Positions 55,290-62,598 of a stretch of 64,000 nt of DNA are shown piece by piece. Both the position numbers and the translations under genes were made by a program. Origin of the DNA: Roseateles saccharophilus (GTDB lineage Bacteria > Pseudomonadota > Gammaproteobacteria > Burkholderiales > Burkholderiaceae_C); the NCBI RefSeq assembly GCF_004342485.1, contig NZ_SMBU01000013.1, forward strand, positions 62,001-126,000. The letters run 5' to 3'. Position 1 is the stretch's first letter. Each line of letters starts with the position of its first letter. The notes below the pieces were generated by a model. It ran no database searches and had not been told where the DNA came from. It worked only from the letters and a program-made list of their open reading frames with translations.

Positions 55290-56071
55290 TGGAACGTCTC
55301 CTGATCCTCCGCCTCCAGGCCCAGGGCGTGGCCGCACAGGCGCGCCTGAACGGCTTCGCGCTGGCCGAGCTCGGCGCGGCCGGCGGCGTGCAGGCGCTGG
55401 CCGTCCACGAGTTCACGCTGGCCGGCGCCAACCGGCTGGAGCTGGTCATCGAACCCGCCGCGCCCGCCCCCGAACCCCGCCTGTCCGAGGGCCCGCGCTT
55501 CGCCCGCGCCCAGCTGCTGCTGCCGCGCGTGGGCCAGGCCGCCAGCGACGAGCAGTCGCGCTGCCTCGCGACGCTGGACTGGGCCGTGCAGGACGGCGAG
55601 GTGTACCGCGCCCACGCCGTCGTGCAGCAGGAGGTCGACATCCCGGTCAGGTTCCCGCGCTGGCGCTGGCAGGACGCACCGCCCCTGCCCGAGTTGGGCA
55701 CGCTCGCCGCACCCGTGCTGGCCTTTGCGCAGGCGCAGGCCTTGGCGCTGGCCCAGGGCGACCCGGAGCCATGGATCGCCGCTGCACGGCTGCGCTTCGA
55801 GGAGCTGGCCGCGGCCTATCAGCGCAGGCCCGCCGACGACCTGGCCCGCTGGCGTGCCCGCGTGCAGCTGCTGCATGCCCAGAAGGCGCTGCGCGGCCCG
55901 CTGCCCACGGCGGCCACGCTGAGGCTGCGTCCAACGGCCGACGGCCGGCTCATCGAATGCCTTTCGACGGCGGGCGGGCCGCTGCTGCAGTTCAACCGAC
56001 CCGACGGCGGCAGGGTGTCGATGCCGATGCGCATCGCCGTCGTCGAAGGCCAGCTCTACGTGCTGCGCTGA
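55289..56071 (+). CDS. T6SS-locus protein of unknown function (260 aa)
   Basis: 260 residues; family not recognised. The N-terminus is a beta-sandwich-like stretch (LLILRLQAQGVAAQARLNGFAL, then FTLAGANRLELVIEP), the middle is helical (LAFAQAQALALAQGDPEPWIAAARLRFEELAAAYQRRP), and the C-terminus is a short beta-rich piece ending GQLYVLR. No export signal. Translation is coupled to the preceding unknown gene through a TGATG overlap, implying a stoichiometric partner. tagH begins 77 bases downstream. Confidence 0.75.
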   Translation: MERLLILRLQAQGVAAQARLNGFALAELGAAGGVQALAVHEFTLAGANRLELVIEPAAPAPEPRLSEGPRFARAQLLLPRVGQAASDEQSRCLATLDWAVQDGEVYRAHAVVQQEVDIPVRFPRWRWQDAPPLPELGTLAAPVLAFAQAQALALAQGDPEPWIAAARLRFEELAAAYQRRPADDLARWRARVQLLHAQKALRGPLPTAATLRLRPTADGRLIECLSTAGGPLLQFNRPDGGRVSMPMRIAVVEGQLYVLR

Positions 56072-56148
56072 CCGCGCCTCTGCGCACGGGGCTGTCGTAT
56101 GCTCTTTCCGGCTCGTCCAGGCCATCAGGAACACAGGGGAACCCGCGA

Positions 56149-57747
56149 ATGATCGTGCTGTCCGTCAGCAGCTACAACGGCGCACCGACCGAGCCGCGCG
56201 AAGCCAGCTTCGACGAACTGGGCGGCACCATCGGCCGCGCCACCACCAACCAGCTGGTCCTGCCCGACCCCGACCGCACGATCTCGCGCGTGCACGCGCA
56301 AGTGGTGCTGCGCAACGGCAGCTTCGCCGTCGTCGACCGCGGCAGCAACGCCATCAGCGTCAACGGCGCGCCGCTGGGCAATGGCCGCGAGGCCCCGCTG
56401 AAGCCGGGCGACACGATCAACATCGGCGGCTATGTGATCCAGGTGCGCGCCGGCCACCAGACCGTTGCCAAGGACCCGTTCGGCGACCTGTTTGGCAGCC
56501 CGCCCCCCCGTGCGGCCGCGCCGGCCTCGTACGCTCCTCTGCCGCCGGCCCCGGCGTTCTTCGCGCCTCCTCCCCCCGTCGCGCCCGCGGCGGCCGCCAC
56601 GCCGGTGGGCGCCATACCCGCCGACTGGGATCCCTTCGCGCCCGAGATGCCCACCAGCGGCGTCACCATCGGCCGCATCATCGCGACGCCCAGCGACCCG
56701 CTCGGGCTGGGCGCGCCGGCACAGGCGCCGCTGTCGGCCGGCCCGTCGCTGGACGATCTGTTCGGCCTGGGGCCGATGGGCGCCGCACCGGCCGACCCGC
56801 TGGGCGTGCTGGCTGCCGCCCCGCCGGCCAACACCGCCGCCGACGCCGACCCGCTGCGCGCGCTGATGCAGCCCGCCCGCGCGCCCCAGCAGCTGCTGCC
56901 GGCCGACACCGTCTCCGACCTGCAGCTGCCCTGGCAGGCCGCGCTGACGCCGCCGTCCGTGAGTACGGCGCCGGCCACGCCCGCCGGCGCCGTGCTGTCC
57001 TGGGACGACTCGATGCAGGACCACAAGGTCATCACGCTGCCCGATGTCCGCCATCTGGAAGGCGACCACAACGCGCCGCCGCCCAGCCGCCCCGTGCACG
57101 CACCCGCGCCGGCCGCCGCACCCGTCGGCGACACGGCCGCGCTGCTGGACGCGCTGCTGACCGGCCTGGGCCTGTCGACGCAGCCGCTGCAGACGCTGAC
57201 GCCGGCCACGATGCGACTCATCGGCGAGCTGCTGCGCGAATCGACGCGCGGCGCCGTGGAACTGCTGCGCGCCCGCGCCGCGCTGAAGCAGGAGGTGCGC
57301 GCCCAGGTGACGATGATCGTCACGCAGGACAACAACCCGCTGAAGTTCTCGCCCAATGTCGACGCGGCACTGACCCATCTGCTGGGCCCGGCAGCCGCCG
57401 GCTTCATGCCGCCTGCCCGTGCGATGCGCGACGCCTTCGACGATCTGCGCGCCCACGAGATCGGCGTCATGGCCGGCATGCGCGCCGCGCTCGACGGTGT
57501 GCTGGCCCGCTTCGACCCGCAGGCCCTCGACAGCGCCATCACCAAGCGCGGCGCGCTCGCCTCGCTGCTGCCGGGCTCGCGCAAGGCGCAGCTGTGGGAG
57601 CAGTTCCAGCAGCTGTACACGCAGTTGTCGCGCGAGGCGGCCGACGACTTCCACACCCTGTTCGGCAAGGCCTTCCTGCAGGCCTACGAGGCCCAGCTCA
57701 TCGCGCTGGACGCCGAGCCGGGCCCCGGCAACCCGTCGGGCCGCTGA
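56149..57747 (+). CDS. tagH: T6SS FHA-domain protein TagH (Fha)
   Basis: 532 residues. The N-terminal FHA domain (about 20-100) carries the phosphothreonine-binding residues: R30 in GRAT, S47/H49 in SRVHA and N67/N72 around AISVNG. A long Ala/Pro linker (about 110-370) follows, then the TagH-type C-terminal domain (about 375-530; MRLIGELLRESTRGAVELLRAR, TQDNNPLKFSPN). In P. aeruginosa H1-T6SS, Fha1 is phosphorylated by PpkA to trigger assembly and reset by PppA. The next gene is a PP2C phosphatase, which supports the same role here. GGGGAA precedes the ATG. Confidence 0.95.
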   Translation: MIVLSVSSYNGAPTEPREASFDELGGTIGRATTNQLVLPDPDRTISRVHAQVVLRNGSFAVVDRGSNAISVNGAPLGNGREAPLKPGDTINIGGYVIQVRAGHQTVAKDPFGDLFGSPPPRAAAPASYAPLPPAPAFFAPPPPVAPAAAATPVGAIPADWDPFAPEMPTSGVTIGRIIATPSDPLGLGAPAQAPLSAGPSLDDLFGLGPMGAAPADPLGVLAAAPPANTAADADPLRALMQPARAPQQLLPADTVSDLQLPWQAALTPPSVSTAPATPAGAVLSWDDSMQDHKVITLPDVRHLEGDHNAPPPSRPVHAPAPAAAPVGDTAALLDALLTGLGLSTQPLQTLTPATMRLIGELLRESTRGAVELLRARAALKQEVRAQVTMIVTQDNNPLKFSPNVDAALTHLLGPAAAGFMPPARAMRDAFDDLRAHEIGVMAGMRAALDGVLARFDPQALDSAITKRGALASLLPGSRKAQLWEQFQQLYTQLSREAADDFHTLFGKAFLQAYEAQLIALDAEPGPGNPSGR

Positions 57748-57757
57748 GGAGGCCAGC

Positions 57758-58516
57758 ATGCTGGCCATGGAAGTCGCCATCCTTTCCGAACGCGGCGGGC
57801 GGCCGTACAACGAAGACGCCTGCGGCCACTGGCATTCCCAGCGCCATCTCGCCTGCGTGCTGGCCGACGGCGCCGGCGGGCATGGTGGCGGCGATGTCGC
57901 GTCGCGCCTCGCGGTGCAGAGCCTGCTCACCGCCGTCCAGGCCCACCCCGACGACTGCGGCGAGCAACTCGCCGACCTCGTGCGCCAGACCAACCAGGCC
58001 ATCCTCGACCAGCGCCGGGCCGGCACGCGCAGCGCCGACATGCACAGCACCGTCGTCTGCCTGATCGTCGACTTCATCGAGCATCGTGCCTACTGGGCCC
58101 ATGCCGGCGACTCGCGGCTGTACTGGTTCCGCAATCGCCGGCTCAACAGCCGCACGCTGGACCACAGCCTGGTGCAGGGCCTCGTCGAGGTCGGGCTGGT
58201 GCAGGCCGCCGAGTTGCGCCACCATCCGCGCCGCAGCGAACTGCGCTCCGCGCTGGGCACGCGGCCCGACGAGCTGGACGTCAGCGCCGGCCCCGGCGCG
58301 GTCGAGATCGCTGCGGGCGACTGCTTCCTGCTGTGCAGCGACGGCCTGTGGGAGAACCTCGACGACCAGGACCTCGAAACCACGCTGGCCGCCGCACTCA
58401 CGCCCGGCGCCTGGCTGGACGCCCTGCGCAGCCGCGTCACGGCGGCCACCGCGGGCAAGCCCGGCTTCGACAACTTCAGCGCGATGGCGCTGTGGCTGAG
58501 CCAACCCAATTTCTGA
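57758..58516 (+). CDS. PP2C-family protein phosphatase (PppA-like)
   Basis: 252 residues. PP2C motifs: metal ligands in NEDA (18-21) and VLADGAGGHGGG (D37), AHAGDSRLYW, LCSDGLWENL and the closing DNFSAM. It would dephosphorylate TagH or a kinase and switch off T6SS assembly. It begins 10 bases after tagH behind GAGGAGG. MLAMEV offers a second ATG nine bases on. The PpkA-type kinase expected to oppose it is not in the window. Confidence 0.93.
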   Translation: MLAMEVAILSERGGRPYNEDACGHWHSQRHLACVLADGAGGHGGGDVASRLAVQSLLTAVQAHPDDCGEQLADLVRQTNQAILDQRRAGTRSADMHSTVVCLIVDFIEHRAYWAHAGDSRLYWFRNRRLNSRTLDHSLVQGLVEVGLVQAAELRHHPRRSELRSALGTRPDELDVSAGPGAVEIAAGDCFLLCSDGLWENLDDQDLETTLAAALTPGAWLDALRSRVTAATAGKPGFDNFSAMALWLSQPNF

Positions 58517-58528
58517 GTGGAGGCCGCG

Positions 58529-58915
58529 ATGCCCTTCCAATGTTGCATGGGCTCCCAGATGAAGTGCAGCATGGGCGCTTCACCGAGCGCGCTGATCCCG
58601 ACGCCCAAGCCCATCATGACCAACAGCAAGGTCGCGGCGAACATCATGGATCACATCCCGATCGCCAACATCCCGCCCTTCGGCATGTGCAAAAGCCCGG
58701 CCAACCCGACCGTGGCCGCCGCCACCGCGGCCGCGATGGGCACACTGACGCCCATGCCCTGCGTCCCCGCCACGCCGGCACCCTGGGTTCCCGGCGCGCC
58801 GACGGTGCTGGTCGCCAACTTCCCGGCGCTGGACAACACCAGCAAGCTCATGTGCCTGTGGGCCGGTGTCATCGAATTCAGTGACGCGGGGCAGACGAAT
58901 CATCAGATCCCCTGA
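58529..58915 (+). CDS. DUF4280 PAAR-like spike-tip protein
   Basis: 128 residues. DUF4280/PAAR-like fold: an early Cys-rich part (CCMGSQMKCSMG), then NIPPFGMCKSPANP, a MPCVPATPAPW loop and a late Cys strand (LMCLWAGVIEF). PAAR-type proteins cap the VgrG needle with a metal-bound tip and often pick the effector. It is the only PAAR-like gene in the window, so it may serve the VgrG encoded 36 kb away. The ATG at 58529 has GTGGAGG upstream. It ends before a strong bidirectional terminator. Confidence 0.86.
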   Translation: MPFQCCMGSQMKCSMGASPSALIPTPKPIMTNSKVAANIMDHIPIANIPPFGMCKSPANPTVAAATAAAMGTLTPMPCVPATPAPWVPGAPTVLVANFPALDNTSKLMCLWAGVIEFSDAGQTNHQIP

Positions 58916-58916
58916 G

Positions 58917-58946
58917 ACCCCAGGCCTCGCCCGAGAGGCTTGGGGT
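58917..58946. terminator. Strong hairpin between convergent DUF4280 and ompA-like genes
   Basis: A 12-bp stem (arms 58917-58928 and 58935-58946, one G-T wobble) with a 6-base loop immediately follows the DUF4280 stop. A second hairpin, CGCCGCC-CGAA-GGCGGCG at 58967-58984, is followed by TT and lies before the stop of the convergent ompA-like gene. The pair likely ends both transcripts. Confidence 0.7.
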
Positions 58947-59005
58947 TCGGCGCAGCCAAACGACAGCGCCGCCCGAAGGCGGCGTTGCAAGGAGCCGCAA
59001 CAGGC

Positions 59006-59545
59006 TCAGGGCGGGGTCTGGCGACCGATCTCGACGCGACGGTTCTCGGCGGCGAACGGGTCCTTGACCTTGGGCTCCGTGGCACCGAGGCCGACGGCCG
59101 TCAGCATGCTCTCCTCGGCGCCGTGGGCGACCAGATAGCGCTTGACCTCCTCTGCGCGCTTCTGCGAAAGAGCCTGGTTGCCCTCGGCAGCGCCGGAGGC
59201 GTCGGCGTGGCCTTCGATGCGCACCGTCTTGCCGCTACCGCGCTTGGCTGCAAGGGCCTCGGCGAACACGTCGAGCTGCTTGCGCAGACCGTCGGGAATC
59301 TCGGCCGAGCCGACCTTGAAGGCCAGTGCCGGCAGCGAGAAACGCACGGCGGGCTTGAAGCCCATGCACTTAAAGCCGGCAGCGACGAGCTGCTCACAGG
59401 CGTCTTCCGGGAACAGACCTTCCTTGACTGCGCTGACGGTCGGCACACCGTTGCCGACCTCGACGGTCTCTTGCGCCTGCGCGACGCCGGCGGCCAGCAA
59501 AGCAGCCGTCAGCAAGGACAAAGGCAGAGGGCGACGAACCAACAT
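59006..59545 (-). CDS. OmpA-family periplasmic protein
   Basis: 179 residues. A signal peptide (1-24, ending AQA) precedes a short linker with two cysteines (C50, C60) and an OmpA C-terminal peptidoglycan-binding domain (about 70-175): IEGHADASG with D115 and ALSQKRAEEVKRYL with R130, the residues that hold diaminopimelate. There is no barrel or lipobox. It is the only minus-strand gene among the + strand tss genes. It may anchor the T6SS membrane complex to peptidoglycan or be independent of it. Confidence 0.88.
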   Translation of the reverse strand: MLVRRPLPLSLLTAALLAAGVAQAQETVEVGNGVPTVSAVKEGLFPEDACEQLVAAGFKCMGFKPAVRFSLPALAFKVGSAEIPDGLRKQLDVFAEALAAKRGSGKTVRIEGHADASGAAEGNQALSQKRAEEVKRYLVAHGAEESMLTAVGLGATEPKVKDPFAAENRRVEIGRQTPP

Positions 59546-59632
59546 GGCGAACTCCCGTTGAACGCGCCGACACCACAGAATCTGACCCCCGGCACCGCCG
59601 CATTCGCAATGGCTAGCGAAACGTGTCCATAA

Positions 59633-59659
59633 ATCATAGCCTTCGGCATGCACGGGCAA
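59633..59659 (-). promoter_or_regulatory. Weak promoter candidate for the ompA-like gene
   Basis: On the minus strand, TTGCCC (59654-59659) and TATGAT (59633-59638) are 15 bases apart, about 90 bases before the ompA-like start, in the 252-base divergent gap with tssK. The -10 is good; the spacing is short. The rest of the gap shows no gene, and I found no clear promoter towards tssK. Confidence 0.3.
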
Positions 59660-59797
59660 CACCCTTAAATGTGCGGAACCGGGTTCGGCCCCCTGTCCCG
59701 GTGACACAGGCGCCGTGTATCGTTCGCGCCGGACGCCTACCGCCCTGTTGCGCTGCAGTCCCCTGAACAACGAGTCCTTCTCTTTGCTTTCAACAAC

Positions 59798-61132
59798 ATG
59801 ACCCGGCATAACAAAGTGATGTGGACGGAGGGCATGTTCCTGCAGCCCCAGCACTTCCAGCAGCAGGAACGCTACTTTTTACGTCAACTGGACGCGCGCC
59901 TGGCCAGCGCCAGCCTGCATCCGGAAGGCTTCACCACGTTGCAGATCGACCAACCGGCGTTGCTGCAGGGCCAGCTCGCGCTGACCGGCGCCACCGGCGT
60001 CATGCGCGACGGGCTGGCGTTCGCGATGCCCGACGACGAGCCCGCGCCGCCCGCGCTGGACATCCCGGCGGACACCCGTGACGAGCTGGTGCTGCTGGCC
60101 GTCGCGCGCTCGGAGCCTGGCGTCGTCGAAAGCGACGTCGAAGGCGAGCAGGCCGGCATGCCGCCGCGCTACCACGCGCTGGAGCTGTCGGTCGCCGACG
60201 GCCATGCGCGCAAGCTCAGCGAAGCACCGATCCAGATCGGCCGGCTCAACCTGCGCCTGGTGCTGGAAAGCCGCGCCGGCAACGGCTTCGTGGGCCTGGG
60301 CGTGGCGCGCATCGTCGAGCGCCGCGCCGACGGCCGCGTCGTGCTGGACCCGCGCTACATCCCGCCCACGCTGCAGGTCAGCGAGCAGGTCACGCTGGAA
60401 GGCTGGCTGCGCGAGGTGCTGGGCATGCTGCACCAGCGCGGTGAGGCGCTGGCGGCGCGGCTGGCCCAGCCGGGCCGGGCCGGCGTCGGCGAGATCGCCG
60501 ACTTCCTGCTGCTGCAGACCGTCAACCGCCACGAGCCGCTGTTCGACCACGCACGCCAGCTGCGCCCGCTGCACCCCGAGCGCCTGTACGCGATGTGCCT
60601 GGCGCTGGCCGGCGAACTGGCCTGCTTCCGCGACAAGCGCCGCCCGCCCGGTTTTCCGGTCTATGCCCACCACGACCTGGCGGGTTGCTTCGAGCCGGTG
60701 CTGGCCGACATCCGCCAGTCGCTGTCCATGGTCATGGAGCAGTCGGCCATTCCCATCGAGCTGCAGGACCGCAAATACGGCGTGCGCGTGGCCGTCATTG
60801 CCGACGCCGAGCTGCGCCGCAGCGCCAGCTTCGTGCTGGCCGTCAATGCGCAGATGCCGGCCGACGCGGTGCGTGCGCGCTTCCCGACGCAGGTCAAGAT
60901 CGGGCCGGCCGAGAAGATCCGCGACCTCGTCAACCTGCAGCTGCCCGGCGTCACGCTGCGACCGATGCCGGTCGCGCCGCGCCAGATCCCCTACCACGCC
61001 GGCTTCAACTACTTCGAGCTGGAGACGCGCGGCAACGAGATGTGGAAGCAGCTCGAAACCTCCGGCGGCCTGGCGATGCACATCGCCGGCGAGTTCCCCG
61101 GGCTCGAACTCGAGCTCTGGGCGATCCGATGA
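59798..61132 (+). CDS. tssK: T6SS baseplate protein TssK
   Basis: 444 residues. It opens with the family start KVMWTEGMFLQPQHFQQQERY; other blocks are DFLLLQTVNRHEPLFDH and the C-terminal HAGFNYFELETRGNEMWKQ. TssK joins the baseplate to the TssL/TssM membrane complex. Followed by the structured intergenic repeat, then tssL. Confidence 0.97.
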   Translation: MTRHNKVMWTEGMFLQPQHFQQQERYFLRQLDARLASASLHPEGFTTLQIDQPALLQGQLALTGATGVMRDGLAFAMPDDEPAPPALDIPADTRDELVLLAVARSEPGVVESDVEGEQAGMPPRYHALELSVADGHARKLSEAPIQIGRLNLRLVLESRAGNGFVGLGVARIVERRADGRVVLDPRYIPPTLQVSEQVTLEGWLREVLGMLHQRGEALAARLAQPGRAGVGEIADFLLLQTVNRHEPLFDHARQLRPLHPERLYAMCLALAGELACFRDKRRPPGFPVYAHHDLAGCFEPVLADIRQSLSMVMEQSAIPIELQDRKYGVRVAVIADAELRRSASFVLAVNAQMPADAVRARFPTQVKIGPAEKIRDLVNLQLPGVTLRPMPVAPRQIPYHAGFNYFELETRGNEMWKQLETSGGLAMHIAGEFPGLELELWAIR

Positions 61133-61269
61133 TGGAGCCCCTCGCCCAGTCTTGCGCCGCTGAACGCGGGCAAGCCCGGTCGGTCCCCCGAGGGGACGCG
61201 GCCGCTGGCGGCATTGAGCCGCCCGCGGCCTCAGGCGGGCCGGCTTGGGGCGGCCCGGCGCTCGGCCCG
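61130..61269 (+). repeat. Structured intergenic repeat, copy B
   Basis: Starts at the tssK stop codon and fills most of the tssK-tssL gap. It shares with 11829-11954 the opening TGATG-AGCCCCTCG, the GTCCCC-CGA-GGGGAC hairpin and the closing CGGGCCGGC...GCTCGGCCCG. Its long hairpin has arms 61200-61212 and 61218-61230 (one mismatch) with loop ATTGA. The arms differ from copy A but remain paired. Confidence 0.8.
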
Positions 61270-61304
61270 AAATACTTCGCCTGGATAACTGAGAGACCTG
61301 GCAA

Positions 61305-62594
61305 ATGAACGAGAACGACCCCTTCTCGGCGTTCGAGCAGGAGCGCACCATCATCAAGCCCGGCGCCGGGCGCACGGCGCCGGCGCCGGCGCAAGGCCCC
61401 GCGCCAGTGGCCACCGCCGCGCTGCCCGATGACCTCCCGCTGCCACAAGGCCTGAACCCGTTGCTGCAGTTGGCCGCGCCGCTGCTGTCGACGGCCAGCC
61501 AACTGCGCGCGATGCCCCAGCACCCGAACCCGTCGGCGCTGCGCGCGGCGCTGATCGAATCGGTCAAGCGCTTCGAGCGCCAGGCGCAGGCCAAGGGCCT
61601 GCCAGCGGAACACATCGTCGCGGCACGCTACATCCTGTGCAGCTTCATCGACGAATGCGCGTCGAGCACGCCCTGGGGCGGCTCGGGCGCCTGGTCCAGC
61701 CAGAGCCTGCTGGTGCACTTCCACAACGAGAGCTGGGGCGGCGAGAAGGTCTTCCAACTGCTCGGCAAGCTGGCCGAGAACGTCGCCGGCCAGCGCCCGC
61801 TGCTGGAGCTGCTGCAGGTGGTGCTGGCGCTGGGCTTCGAGGGCCGTTACCGCGTCATCGACAACGGCCGCGCGCAGCTGGACAGCGTCAGCGAGCGCCT
61901 GGCCAGCCTGCTGCGCGAGCAGGCCGGGCCGCCGCTGCGCGAGCTGTCGCCGCAGTGGCGCGGTGTCGCGCTGGGCCAGGCCAAGCTGGCCGATGGCCTG
62001 CCGCTGTGGGTGCTGGCCGCGCTGACCGCGGGCCTGCTGCTGCTGGTGTTCATCGCGCTGAGGCTGTCGCTGCACGCGCGCACGGACGCCACCTTCGACA
62101 CGCTGCAGGCCATGGATGTGCGCGCCGCCACGCTGCCCCCACCTCCGCCGCCGCCCGCCGCCGCGCCGCGGCTGGCCGCGCTGCTGCAGCCGGCCATCGC
62201 TCGCGGCGCGGTGCAGGTGCAGGACCTGGCCGACAAGTCCATCGTGACCATCGCCGGCGACGGCTTCTTCGAGCCAGGCAGTGCCGAAGTCGCGAGCGCC
62301 GTGAAGCCGCTGCTGGCCGAGATCACCGCGGCGCTGGCGCAGCTGCCGGGGCAGGTCACCGTGACCGGCCACACCGACAACCAGCCGATCCGCTCGCTGC
62401 GCTTCCCGTCCAACTTCGACCTGTCGCGCGAGCGCGCCGAGGCCGTGCGCCAGCTGCTGCTGCCCACGCTGGGCGGGCAACGCCTGCGCGCCGAAGGCGT
62501 GGCCGACAGCCGCCCCGTCGCCGACAACGCCACGCCGGCCGGTCGCGCACGCAACCGCCGCGTCGAAATCACGCTGGCCGTCCAGGGCAACTGA
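61305..62594 (+). CDS. tssL: T6SS membrane protein TssL with C-terminal OmpA domain
   Basis: 429 residues. A Pro-rich N-terminus precedes the cytoplasmic DotU/IcmH-type domain (about 50-225; ARYILCSFIDECASSTPWG, ESWGGEKVF), one transmembrane helix (233-253), and a periplasmic OmpA peptidoglycan-binding domain (about 290-425; VTVTGHTDNQPI, FDLSRERAEAVRQLL). This is the extended, self-anchoring TssL type. Four bases precede the tssM start, so the membrane complex genes are coupled. Confidence 0.97.
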   Translation: MNENDPFSAFEQERTIIKPGAGRTAPAPAQGPAPVATAALPDDLPLPQGLNPLLQLAAPLLSTASQLRAMPQHPNPSALRAALIESVKRFERQAQAKGLPAEHIVAARYILCSFIDECASSTPWGGSGAWSSQSLLVHFHNESWGGEKVFQLLGKLAENVAGQRPLLELLQVVLALGFEGRYRVIDNGRAQLDSVSERLASLLREQAGPPLRELSPQWRGVALGQAKLADGLPLWVLAALTAGLLLLVFIALRLSLHARTDATFDTLQAMDVRAATLPPPPPPPAAAPRLAALLQPAIARGAVQVQDLADKSIVTIAGDGFFEPGSAEVASAVKPLLAEITAALAQLPGQVTVTGHTDNQPIRSLRFPSNFDLSRERAEAVRQLLLPTLGGQRLRAEGVADSRPVADNATPAGRARNRRVEITLAVQGN

Positions 62595-62598
62595 AGCC

